From assembly GCA_015064585.1 (NCBI GenBank), contig SVRY01000004.1:17612-81611 (forward strand): a stretch of DNA of 64,000 nt, in the 5' to 3' direction. How positions within the stretch are numbered: position 1 is the first letter of the stretch; each line of letters opens with the position of its first letter. The notes below the pieces were generated by a model that saw nothing but the letters and a program-made list of their open reading frames with translations, did no database searches and was not told where the DNA came from. The position numbers were made by a program, and so were the translations under genes. This DNA is from Oscillospiraceae bacterium. Lineage in GTDB: Bacteria; Bacillota; Clostridia; Oscillospirales; CAG-272. This document shows, one piece after another, positions 56,319 to 64,000 of this stretch.

Positions 56319-56905
56319 ACAGTATCCTCTTCCAAGAATTTGAGTCCTGTTCCCGATATAGATTCAGTGGGATTGTTTTGCAGAAAATCCAGCAGCTCTA
56401 TAGGATCAGGCGATATTTTAAGGAGTTTCAAACAGTCAGCTGTCAGGAATTTTTCATCAGCCATGTGGGAAAGCAATTGGGCGATCGGTTGATAATAACC
56501 GTTGGTATCAAGCATTGCGATGGGCTTGCGATGACGGTCAAGCTGACGCAGGGTGAAAATTTCAAAAAATTCATCCAGTGTTCCAATACCGCCGGGAGTG
56601 ATGAGAAAAGCATCGGCATACTGTTCCATCATTTCCTTGCGTTGCCGCATGGTATCAGTGTACAAGATATCGTCACAATGGGGGTATAAAATACCGTCTA
56701 CGCGAAAAAAACGCGGAACGATTCCAATGACTTTTCCACCGCCCGAATGAACTCCTCTTGCCACAGCACCCATTAGTCCTGTGTCTCCTCCTCCGAAGAT
56801 AAGATCGTGTCGGCGGTATGCTATTTCATAGCCCAGCTTTTCTCCGGCTTCCAGATAACAGGGGGCAATTTCATTGCTGGAAGCTCCGTATACACATATG
56901 TTCAT
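56315..56905 (-). CDS. LOG/TIGR00730-family Rossmann-fold nucleotide phosphoribohydrolase
   Basis: LIFGGGDTGLMGAVARGVHSGGGKVIGIVP; LITPGGIGTLDEFFE (PGGxGTxxE). Confidence 0.92.
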   Translation of the reverse strand: MNICVYGASSNEIAPCYLEAGEKLGYEIAYRRHDLIFGGGDTGLMGAVARGVHSGGGKVIGIVPRFFRVDGILYPHCDDILYTDTMRQRKEMMEQYADAFLITPGGIGTLDEFFEIFTLRQLDRHRKPIAMLDTNGYYQPIAQLLSHMADEKFLTADCLKLLKISPDPIELLDFLQNNPTESISGTGLKFLEEDTV

Positions 56906-56911
56906 ATAACC

Positions 56912-59137
56912 TCACAGTTGATAGAGATGACAGTTGCCGATGGCCTCTGCATATTTGCGTTCTCTTCTGTTGCTTGTCAAAAGAATAACTTGACCGCCGT
57001 CTTCGGCGATTTTGGAAAGATAGGTAAATGCCATTGCCATGCGGCGATCATCCAATCTGGAAAAACTTTCATCAAAGATGAGCGGAGGCAGGCTTTTGGG
57101 GAACAGTACTTTAGCAAGCCCCAATCGAAGCCCCAAATATGCCAGATCTTGGGTGCCGCAACTTAAATATTCAGTGGTGCGGGTTGCTTTTCCGTCGCTG
57201 TAGCTAAGAGAGAAAGAATCGGAAACGCCCACTGTCTGATATTTGCCCTCCGTGGCGTGTGCCATAAATGCAGAAGCTTCGCCTGAAAGCATGGGGGTTA
57301 TCTGAGCACGCAAAAGAGCTGTGGCTTCGTTTAGTTTGTGTCCTGCCAAAAGGTAGGCATCGTGTCGGAAATTCAATGCTTCGATGCGCGCGTCCAGTTG
57401 ATCTGCCCGGTCTCTTAAATCTTTTGGGACCTCTGAATGGGCACGCAATTGAATAATCAGATGTTCGGCTTCCTTTACTTTTTTGGAGAGCATTTCGATA
57501 GTCTGACGGTAGAAGGTTTGACTGCGTTTGACCTTAGAGTATTCTTCGGAGGTCAGTTCTCTGCCGCCTCTTTTTAGAATTTCAGATAGTTCTGCCAGTT
57601 CTTCCTCGGTGCAAGGGGTGCGCAATGCATTATAAGTTGTTTGACAGGTGTCTTTTTTGACAACTGCTTTTTGCATGCGCAGGCAGGCATCTTTGCTTTC
57701 GGCAATCAGTTTTGCCAGGTCTTTGATGCCTGTGATTTTTTTGCCCCATCGGGCAGCAAGCTCGGCAGCTTCTTTACTCAGTGCCGCTTCGGCAGCTATG
57801 ACTGCCGCCATTTCGGATTCCAAGTCGGCATATGTTTCCTTCAACGTTTGGTAGCGTGCCTGTTGCATGGCGGTTTGGGAAATGATATCGGCGATGGAAT
57901 CCTTGTTTTCGATGCCGAGTTTTTGCAGTATGGCAGTATATGCCGCCTTTTCTTTCAAAGACAACCAAAACAGTATTCCTGAGCCGATCAGCAGCAATGC
58001 GGGTAATGGAATGGCAAGCAGGAGATTTGTTTTGACAGCTCCGATGATGGCAATAATAGGGGCAGGGATTAAGAGAGCAATGGAAATCAGACGCAATTTG
58101 TTGCATTTGCTTTCATGAGCAGACAAAATACCGATATAATCATTGTTTTGTGTGTCAACAGGGGGCTCTGCCAGTGCCTGTCTTGTTTCTTCAATACGCC
58201 CGGCAAGTTTTTTCTTTTCATCCGTTATTTGCAGAAGCTTTTTGCCTGTATTTTCTAAAGAAAGCAGATATGTTTCTGTTGGAAAAAAATTATTAGCTGA
58301 GAGAGAACTTACCAAATCGTCTAACTCCTCGTTGGCAAGGCTCAGTTCCGTTTCTGCTTTTTTGGATTTTTCAATTTGTTCTAAACGGCGTCTGGCTTCG
58401 GTGAAAGCCAGCTCTGCTTCTGCTTCTTTTAAATGTTCTTCATTTTCATGCAAACGCGCACTGTTTTCCTTTAAAAACCGCTTTTTTTCTTCCAGCAAAC
58501 GACAATCTTCTTCTGCTTTGACGGCGCGGGAACGCAGATCGTCACGCATGTTTTCCAGTTCGTAGATTTTGCCGCCTTTTTTGTTTTTGTGTAACAGCAT
58601 TACGCGTGCTTCATCTAATTTTTTGATGGCTTTTTTGGTATTGATGCTTTCATCGGCGGAAGATAAAATATTTTCAATGGCTTGTCCCGCTTGCTTCCCG
58701 TTTAAAATGCTACCATCTTCCTGACCGACAAAAGCAGTGCGGCAAAATACGTCTTCCGGTACACCTGCCAAGAACAATGCAGCGGGATTGGCGTTTTTCA
58801 GAATCGTGCCCGATGCAATGTCAACAACGGCTAGATGTTCACTGATATTACGGCTGTTTTGCGTCAGTGTGCGTTCAATGCGATATCGCCCTTGATCGAC
58901 CGATACCTCGAGTGACCCTGAGGCTTCGCCTTTGGACCAGGACAAATACTGTTCTCTTGGAGAAATTTCACCGTCTGATCTGCCGGACAGACCGTAAAAT
59001 ATAAATCGGATAAAAGCGGCAATGGTGGATTTTCCCGATTCATTGGCGCCTTCTATAATATTCAGACCGCTTTCAAGTGAAAGCTCAAAATCAGAAAGCT
59101 TTCCGAAATTGCGGATTGTAATGTGTTCAATTTTCAT
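56912..59137 (-). CDS. SbcC/YhaN-like SMC-type ATPase
   Basis: IRNFGKLSDFELSLESGLNIIEGANESGKSTIAAFIRFIFYG; coiled coil; C-terminal YLSCGTQDLAYLGLRLGLAKVLFPKSLPPLIFDESFSRLDDRR. Confidence 0.88.
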   Translation of the reverse strand: MKIEHITIRNFGKLSDFELSLESGLNIIEGANESGKSTIAAFIRFIFYGLSGRSDGEISPREQYLSWSKGEASGSLEVSVDQGRYRIERTLTQNSRNISEHLAVVDIASGTILKNANPAALFLAGVPEDVFCRTAFVGQEDGSILNGKQAGQAIENILSSADESINTKKAIKKLDEARVMLLHKNKKGGKIYELENMRDDLRSRAVKAEEDCRLLEEKKRFLKENSARLHENEEHLKEAEAELAFTEARRRLEQIEKSKKAETELSLANEELDDLVSSLSANNFFPTETYLLSLENTGKKLLQITDEKKKLAGRIEETRQALAEPPVDTQNNDYIGILSAHESKCNKLRLISIALLIPAPIIAIIGAVKTNLLLAIPLPALLLIGSGILFWLSLKEKAAYTAILQKLGIENKDSIADIISQTAMQQARYQTLKETYADLESEMAAVIAAEAALSKEAAELAARWGKKITGIKDLAKLIAESKDACLRMQKAVVKKDTCQTTYNALRTPCTEEELAELSEILKRGGRELTSEEYSKVKRSQTFYRQTIEMLSKKVKEAEHLIIQLRAHSEVPKDLRDRADQLDARIEALNFRHDAYLLAGHKLNEATALLRAQITPMLSGEASAFMAHATEGKYQTVGVSDSFSLSYSDGKATRTTEYLSCGTQDLAYLGLRLGLAKVLFPKSLPPLIFDESFSRLDDRRMAMAFTYLSKIAEDGGQVILLTSNRRERKYAEAIGNCHLYQL

Positions 59138-59828
59138 GAAAGTCTCCTTGTTCCAGGATGTTTAGGATTTCTGAATAGTTTGAAACTTCATAGTCGATTA
59201 TTTCATTTCCTCGTTTGTTTCCTTTTGGGTTATACCAGATGCAGGAAAGCCCCGCGTTGTTTGCCCCTCTGATGTCGCTTGTTAAACTGTCACCGATGAC
59301 AATGGCATTTGAATGATCAAAATCGGGGATCTGCATTGCCACCTGCTCAAAAAAGAGACGGTCGGGTTTTGAAGCTCCCAAAGATTCGGAAATGAAGATC
59401 TTGCGGATATACGGTGTAATGGGATTGTTGTGAAAACGTCCTATTTGTACACAGGCGAGTCCGTTTGTAATGATATACAGCTCTGCTTTTTGTGAAAGGG
59501 TTTTGACAAATGAAAGCGCGCCCGGGATCAAAACGGAGATGGTGGATAGGTGAGAAATATAGCGGGCGTTTGTTTGGGCAGGATCAAGTGCCAGCGAGCA
59601 CTCAGCTGCTAAGAGAGAATATCGTTTTGTTTGCAGTTCGGTGCGGGTGATCTCCTTGCGCTCCAGCTCTTTCCAACAAGCCAAATTGATGGCACTGTAC
59701 CGCTCATACAGTGTTTCGGAAAAAGGAATGCCAATATCTTCCATAGTGCGGCGAAACGCCTCTTTTTCACAGGCGTCAAAATCCAAAAGTGTGTTGTCGG
59801 CATCCAGCAGAATAAAACGATATTTCAT
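59127..59828 (-). CDS. HAD hydrolase, YjjG-type noncanonical pyrimidine nucleotidase
   Basis: FILLDADNTLLDFDACEKEAFRRTMEDIGIPF; VIGDSLTSDIRGANNAGLSCIWYNP. Confidence 0.85.
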   Translation of the reverse strand: MKYRFILLDADNTLLDFDACEKEAFRRTMEDIGIPFSETLYERYSAINLACWKELERKEITRTELQTKRYSLLAAECSLALDPAQTNARYISHLSTISVLIPGALSFVKTLSQKAELYIITNGLACVQIGRFHNNPITPYIRKIFISESLGASKPDRLFFEQVAMQIPDFDHSNAIVIGDSLTSDIRGANNAGLSCIWYNPKGNKRGNEIIDYEVSNYSEILNILEQGDFHEN

Positions 59829-60970
59829 AGTTCTTCTCCAAAGTCGATGATGTCTGAACCGGAAAGCGCGGCAAGGCCGTAACGCAATGCTTTTTCAGCC
59901 AGCTTTTTTTCTTCGGGGCTTCCGTTCAGAAGGGGGGCAAGCGCAGAATAGTATGCACCGCGCAAAGTGGGGTCGTTTTTGAGAGATTCTATATCGATGG
60001 CAGGCTCGGTGCGGTTTTTGACTTCTAAATAGAACAGACGCTTGGCGATGGATTGTAAAAGTGTTTTGGAAACTGTTACGCCTTCGGGTAATTGACCTTC
60101 CAATATCAGACGGAGGAGTGTATCTTCTCCGTAGCCACCTTCTTTTACTGCTTTATCGCATATGGTAATCACATCTTCCGCAGATTCTGTTCCTTCAAAT
60201 TTAATTCTTAAAACTTCATAGCGCCGGCGGGCAAAACGGATCATCTTGGTTTCAATTTCAAATTCTCTCGGCCGTTTCTTTTGCATAACGGCAATCAGCG
60301 CACCTTTCCCGGGACCACATTCGCCGAAATCTCTTCCTTCCAGACAGCCGGGATAGGCGTAATAGGTATATCCTTCTCGTTGCAGACCGGATGCGGCGTG
60401 AATGTGCCCCAGCGCCAGATAGTCAAAACCGCTGCGGGCGATTTCAAAGAGCGGAACAGGGCAGTCATCCGATGCCGATTTGCCCACATCGGCATGGCCG
60501 ACTAAAATGTTAATGCGGCTGTCATCCAATTGGGGCGGGGCGGCAAAGGGATTGTAGGGAAGGCGGGAGGAGGTGAAGGCATATCCCCAAACGGTCATAC
60601 CGTATTCCGGCAGATCGACATGGGTGAGTTCTTCGCTTTTAAATATATGTACATTTTCGGGAAACTGCAAACGGGCATAGGGAGACTCGGGGGTGTAAGG
60701 GTCATGGTTTCCCGGGGAAAGAAAGATCTGCATGCGGGAGTTGGCGGAGAATTCACGCAGCACGACTTCTTCTGTTTCTTTGGAAGGGCGGACTCTGTCA
60801 AACAGATCACCCGAAATCAGCAGAACATCCACTTCTTTGGAACGGGCGAACATCATTAAATTGACAAAGGCGGCACGCAGTTCATTGCGGCGCAGTTCTG
60901 CTGTTTGCACATCCTCCAGTGAGAAAACTGTATCCAGATGCAGGTCAGCTACATGTAAGATCTTCAACAT
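59825..60970 (-). CDS. SbcD/YhaO-like metallophosphoesterase (DNA repair exonuclease)
   Basis: ILHVADLHLDTVFS..LLISGDLFDRVRPS..FLSPGNHDPYTPESPY..ALGHIHAA. Confidence 0.9.
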   Translation of the reverse strand: MLKILHVADLHLDTVFSLEDVQTAELRRNELRAAFVNLMMFARSKEVDVLLISGDLFDRVRPSKETEEVVLREFSANSRMQIFLSPGNHDPYTPESPYARLQFPENVHIFKSEELTHVDLPEYGMTVWGYAFTSSRLPYNPFAAPPQLDDSRINILVGHADVGKSASDDCPVPLFEIARSGFDYLALGHIHAASGLQREGYTYYAYPGCLEGRDFGECGPGKGALIAVMQKKRPREFEIETKMIRFARRRYEVLRIKFEGTESAEDVITICDKAVKEGGYGEDTLLRLILEGQLPEGVTVSKTLLQSIAKRLFYLEVKNRTEPAIDIESLKNDPTLRGAYYSALAPLLNGSPEEKKLAEKALRYGLAALSGSDIIDFGEEL

Positions 60971-61128
60971 GATGGAAAACTCCTTTGGGGTGTATACTCA
61001 TAATAAAAATATTATAAACCATTTGCGAAAAAATTTCAACTTATTATTTTATTTTTTCTGAAAATATGATACAATAAAAGAAAAGCAAAAATAGAAATGG
61101 GATCTATATCAAATCCCAAAGGAGTAAT

Positions 61129-61506
61129 ATGGCAAATTATAGAAGAAATAGAATCAACGAAGAGGTTCAGCGTGAGCTGAATGATATTTTGCGGGATGTG
61201 AAAGATCCCCGTGTGTCGGATGCATTGATGACAGTTACCGCTGTGGATGTAACCCCTGACCTTAAATTTGCAAAGGTTTACTATTCTGCGCTGGGAAGAC
61301 AGGATGAAAAAGAAGTTATGGCAGGGTTGAAGAGTGCTGCAGGATTTATTCGCGGACAGGTGGCAAAGCGGTTGAATTTGCGCCAGACCCCCGAATTTAC
61401 ATTTGTGCGTGACCGTTCCATGGAAAACGGTGCGCATATTTCGAAGCTGCTGCGCAGTGTGGAAGCGGATTTAAAGGACGAACCCGAAACCGAGGAAAAT
61501 TTGTGA
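61129..61506 (+). CDS. rbfA: 30S ribosome-binding factor A
   Basis: RRNRINEEVQRELNDILRDVKDPRVSDALMTVTAVDVTPDLKFAKVYYS; RQTPEFTFVRDRSMENGAHISKLL. Confidence 0.95.
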   Translation: MANYRRNRINEEVQRELNDILRDVKDPRVSDALMTVTAVDVTPDLKFAKVYYSALGRQDEKEVMAGLKSAAGFIRGQVAKRLNLRQTPEFTFVRDRSMENGAHISKLLRSVEADLKDEPETEENL

Positions 61507-62507
61507 TGAACCGAAATCAAAGAACAATTTATACCCATGCGAATGTTGATTGTGATCGGATAAAAGAGCTGTTTGACGATGGAAGCCAATTTGCCATTCT
61601 CATTCACCGCCATCCCGATGGAGATGCGATCTGTTCCGCGGTGGCTTTGTACCGTATACTTGTCAATTTGGGAAAGACTGCTCGGATTTGTTGTGCGGAT
61701 CCACTGCCTGAATATTTAACAAAGCTTTGCCCTGTTGGTGTGGAGAAGGACCCGGTATTTGGTGAAAATGAATTCTTGATTGCCGTGGATGTGGCAGAAC
61801 TGTCTTTGTTGGGCGGAATTTCTGAACAAGCAGAGAACAAAGGGGTATGGCTCAAGTTGGATCACCACCGAACAGGTTCTGATTTTGCCAAATACAATAT
61901 GGTGGATCCCGACGCATCTGCCGCGGGAGAAATTATATATCGCTTGGCAATGGCAATGGGAATGGATGATCAAGATATTTTATTGTCATGTTATGGTGCC
62001 ATAGCTTCGGATACAGGCGGATTTCGTTATGCCAATGCGACCGCAGGGGCGTTTGAAGCTGCTGCTGATATGCGGCGCAGAGGTATTTCTTTTGAAGATG
62101 TGAACGGTATTTTATTTGAAAGCAAGGATTATAAAACACTGACGGCAACCGCTCACGGCATTGCCAATACGGTATTTTATTTTGAAAACCGTGCGGCAAT
62201 TTTTGCTGTTACCCGTCAAGAAATGATAGATGCAGGCTTTGACGATGAAAACATGGCGGAACTTCCTTCGGCTCTTCGAGAGATTAGAGGGGTTTGTATG
62301 TCGGTGGTCATGCGGGAAGAAAAGGGTGGCGGCAGTTACCGTGTATCCACCCGTTCGGATAAAAATGCCGACTGTACTGCTCTTTGCGGTGCGTTTGGCG
62401 GCGGCGGGCATTTACGTGCGGCAGGGGCTACATTGAAAGCTGATTCTAAGGAAGCGGCAATTGCGATGATTCTTGCAGAACTTGAAAAGCAATTTGTAAA
62501 AGAGTGA
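61503..62507 (+). CDS. nrnA: DHH-family phosphoesterase (NrnA-type oligoribonuclease/pAp phosphatase)
   Basis: HRHPDGDAICSAVALYRIL; GAIASDTGGFRYANAT; GGGGHLRAAGA. Confidence 0.92.
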   Translation: MMNRNQRTIYTHANVDCDRIKELFDDGSQFAILIHRHPDGDAICSAVALYRILVNLGKTARICCADPLPEYLTKLCPVGVEKDPVFGENEFLIAVDVAELSLLGGISEQAENKGVWLKLDHHRTGSDFAKYNMVDPDASAAGEIIYRLAMAMGMDDQDILLSCYGAIASDTGGFRYANATAGAFEAAADMRRRGISFEDVNGILFESKDYKTLTATAHGIANTVFYFENRAAIFAVTRQEMIDAGFDDENMAELPSALREIRGVCMSVVMREEKGGGSYRVSTRSDKNADCTALCGAFGGGGHLRAAGATLKADSKEAAIAMILAELEKQFVKE

Positions 62508-62517
62508 GATGAACAGT

Positions 62518-63435
62518 ATGTCAGAAAATAAATTATTGTCGGGCGTTGTGGTGGTAGACAAGCCCGCCGGAATGACTTCTCACGATGTGGTTGCACGTCT
62601 GCGACGTTTGTACGGAACCAAGCAGGTGGGGCACACAGGAACCCTAGACCCGCTTGCCACGGGGGTGCTTCCCGTGATGGTTGGCAGAGCGGTGAAGGCA
62701 TCTGAATATCTTACCTCGGAAAATAAGCACTATATCGCAGGAATGCAGTTAGGGCTTACCACGGATACGGAGGATATTTCGGGAAATGTACTTTCTCGAA
62801 CGGACATACTGCCTTTGCAGGAAAGGGTGAATGAGATTCTAAGCCAATTTCGCGGCAAGATCATGCAGATTCCCCCTATGTATTCTGCATTAAAAGTGGA
62901 TGGAAAAAAGCTGTGCGATTTAGCGCGCAAAGGTGTTGAAGTGGAGCGAAAAGCCAGAGAAATAACCATATACCGTCTGGAGCTGATCGAATGCGATTGG
63001 GAGGCGGGGAAATATTTATTGGATGTGGAATGTTCCAAAGGTACCTATATCCGTACACTGGTTTCGGATATAGGAGCGGCACTTGGTTGCGGCGCTGTGA
63101 TGGAAAGCTTGCGAAGAGCGGATGCGGGCAGTTTTTCTTTGCATGATTGTGTAACGCTTGAACAATTGGAAGAAATGGATCTCATGGCACGTGCGGCGGT
63201 GCTAAAACCTGTGGAAACCTTGTTTTCGCAGTGTGAGGCACTTTATTTGCCTCCGTTTTACGCCAAACTTGCGCGCAACGGATGCGAGATCTATTTATCA
63301 AAGCTAAAATTGGATATGCCCGAAGGGACACGATTGCGTCTTTATCGGGAAGAGAATGTGTTTTTTGCTATTGGGCAGGTACAGATGTTTGCCGAGGGGA
63401 AAGCCATTCGGGTTTTAAAACTGTTTGAATTATAA
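62518..63435 (+). CDS. truB: tRNA pseudouridine(55) synthase
   Basis: GVVVVDKPAGMTSHDVVARLRRLYGTKQVGHTGTLDPLATGVLPV. Confidence 0.97.
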   Translation: MSENKLLSGVVVVDKPAGMTSHDVVARLRRLYGTKQVGHTGTLDPLATGVLPVMVGRAVKASEYLTSENKHYIAGMQLGLTTDTEDISGNVLSRTDILPLQERVNEILSQFRGKIMQIPPMYSALKVDGKKLCDLARKGVEVERKAREITIYRLELIECDWEAGKYLLDVECSKGTYIRTLVSDIGAALGCGAVMESLRRADAGSFSLHDCVTLEQLEEMDLMARAAVLKPVETLFSQCEALYLPPFYAKLARNGCEIYLSKLKLDMPEGTRLRLYREENVFFAIGQVQMFAEGKAIRVLKLFEL

Positions 63436-63444
63436 GAGGTACAT

Positions 63445-63957
63445 ATGACCGAACTGATATTAGCGTCGGCTTCCCCCAGACGCCGACAGATGCTTGCCGA
63501 TTTGGGAATTCCGTTTCGGGTAATTGTCTCCGAAGCGGATGAAACCTGTTGTGAGCCCGACCCTGAAATGTATGCATTGGCTGTTTCACGCAAAAAAGCA
63601 GAGGCCGTGCAAGCTATTGCGCCCGAAGGCAGTATTGTGATTGCATGCGATACAGTGGTGGCGCACAAGGGGATGATTCTGGGTAAGCCTGCTGACAGGG
63701 ATGATGCCAAACAGATGCTGAAAATGCTGTCGGGACAAGAGCATAGGGTGATTTCTGCACTTTGTTTGACCGATGGAAATAAAACCGTACAAAAAGCAGT
63801 TACTACGTATGTTACCTTTCGGAATATCTCCGAAGAAGAAATAGCTGCATATGTTGCCACGGGTGAATGTGATGATAAGTCGGGACTCCCTATATGGCAT
63901 AAGTGGGGATGCCTTGTGCGACAAGGTTTTCCCCAACATCCCCTATTTAGTATTTAG
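63445..63957 (+). pseudogene. maf: Maf-type nucleotide pyrophosphatase with aberrant C-terminus (possibly disrupted)
   Basis: LILASASPRRRQMLADLGIPF..VIACDTVVAHKGMILGKPADRDDAKQMLKMLSGQEHRVISALCL..AAYVATGECDDKSG is Maf-like; after DDKSG the expected AYGIQG... tail is lost in this frame, while YGISG appears in the +1 frame. Confidence 0.7.
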
Positions 63958-63999
63958 GTACTCTTTGATTTTTTGCTGTTCGATTTTGGAAAAGGTTTC
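63943..63999 (-). CDS. C-terminal tail of a minus-strand ORF continuing beyond the window (unknown identity)
   Basis: ...ETFSKIEQQKIKEYLNTK* read on the minus strand; converges on the disrupted maf end. Confidence 0.4.
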   Translation of the reverse strand, partial: ETFSKIEQQKIKEYLNTK

Positions 64000-64000
64000 C

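Noticed and set aside
59825-60970. Possible phage-defence system around the SbcC/SbcD-like genes
   Set aside because: Motifs fit housekeeping YhaO/YhaN-SbcDC-type proteins, and neighbours are nucleotide metabolism genes. No effector such as a toxin, TIR or nuclease was seen.

Overview
The window is a 64-kb chromosomal segment that looks like Clostridia (Firmicutes). It is gene-dense and mostly ordinary housekeeping at both ends. These genes include lpdA (3' end), two CobW-type GTPases, thrS with a T-box, three NodB-type deacetylases, a TepA-like protease, pduL, rsuA-like, tex, an msmX-type ATPase, gpsA, an aminotransferase with a T-box, thyX, rbfA-nrnA-truB-maf, and tRNA-Arg(CCG). The most distinctive region is about 21.3-39.7 kb. 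It holds a large carbohydrate-uptake-like locus: a non-lipoprotein 1.1-kaa solute-binding protein with duplicated N-terminal CBM-like modules, two MalF/MalG permease pairs, an NHL-TPR-Yip1-like membrane protein, a 1617-aa DUF5696-like protein split by a Cys-knuckle/Ig-like insertion, and a large lipoprotein. The locus has no ATPase of its own. Other findings read from the sequence are: a duplicated, identically spaced three-repeat Pho-box-like promoter in front of both a PhoPR two-component operon and a Na/Pi cotransporter gene; an alanine (GCA) specifier in the T-box upstream of the aminotransferase; a DUF1854-like/twin-ABC-exporter module; and an apparent disruption of the maf 3' end at the right edge, next to a short converging ORF tail that could belong to an integrated element. 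No searches were run. Family names come from recognising sequence motifs.
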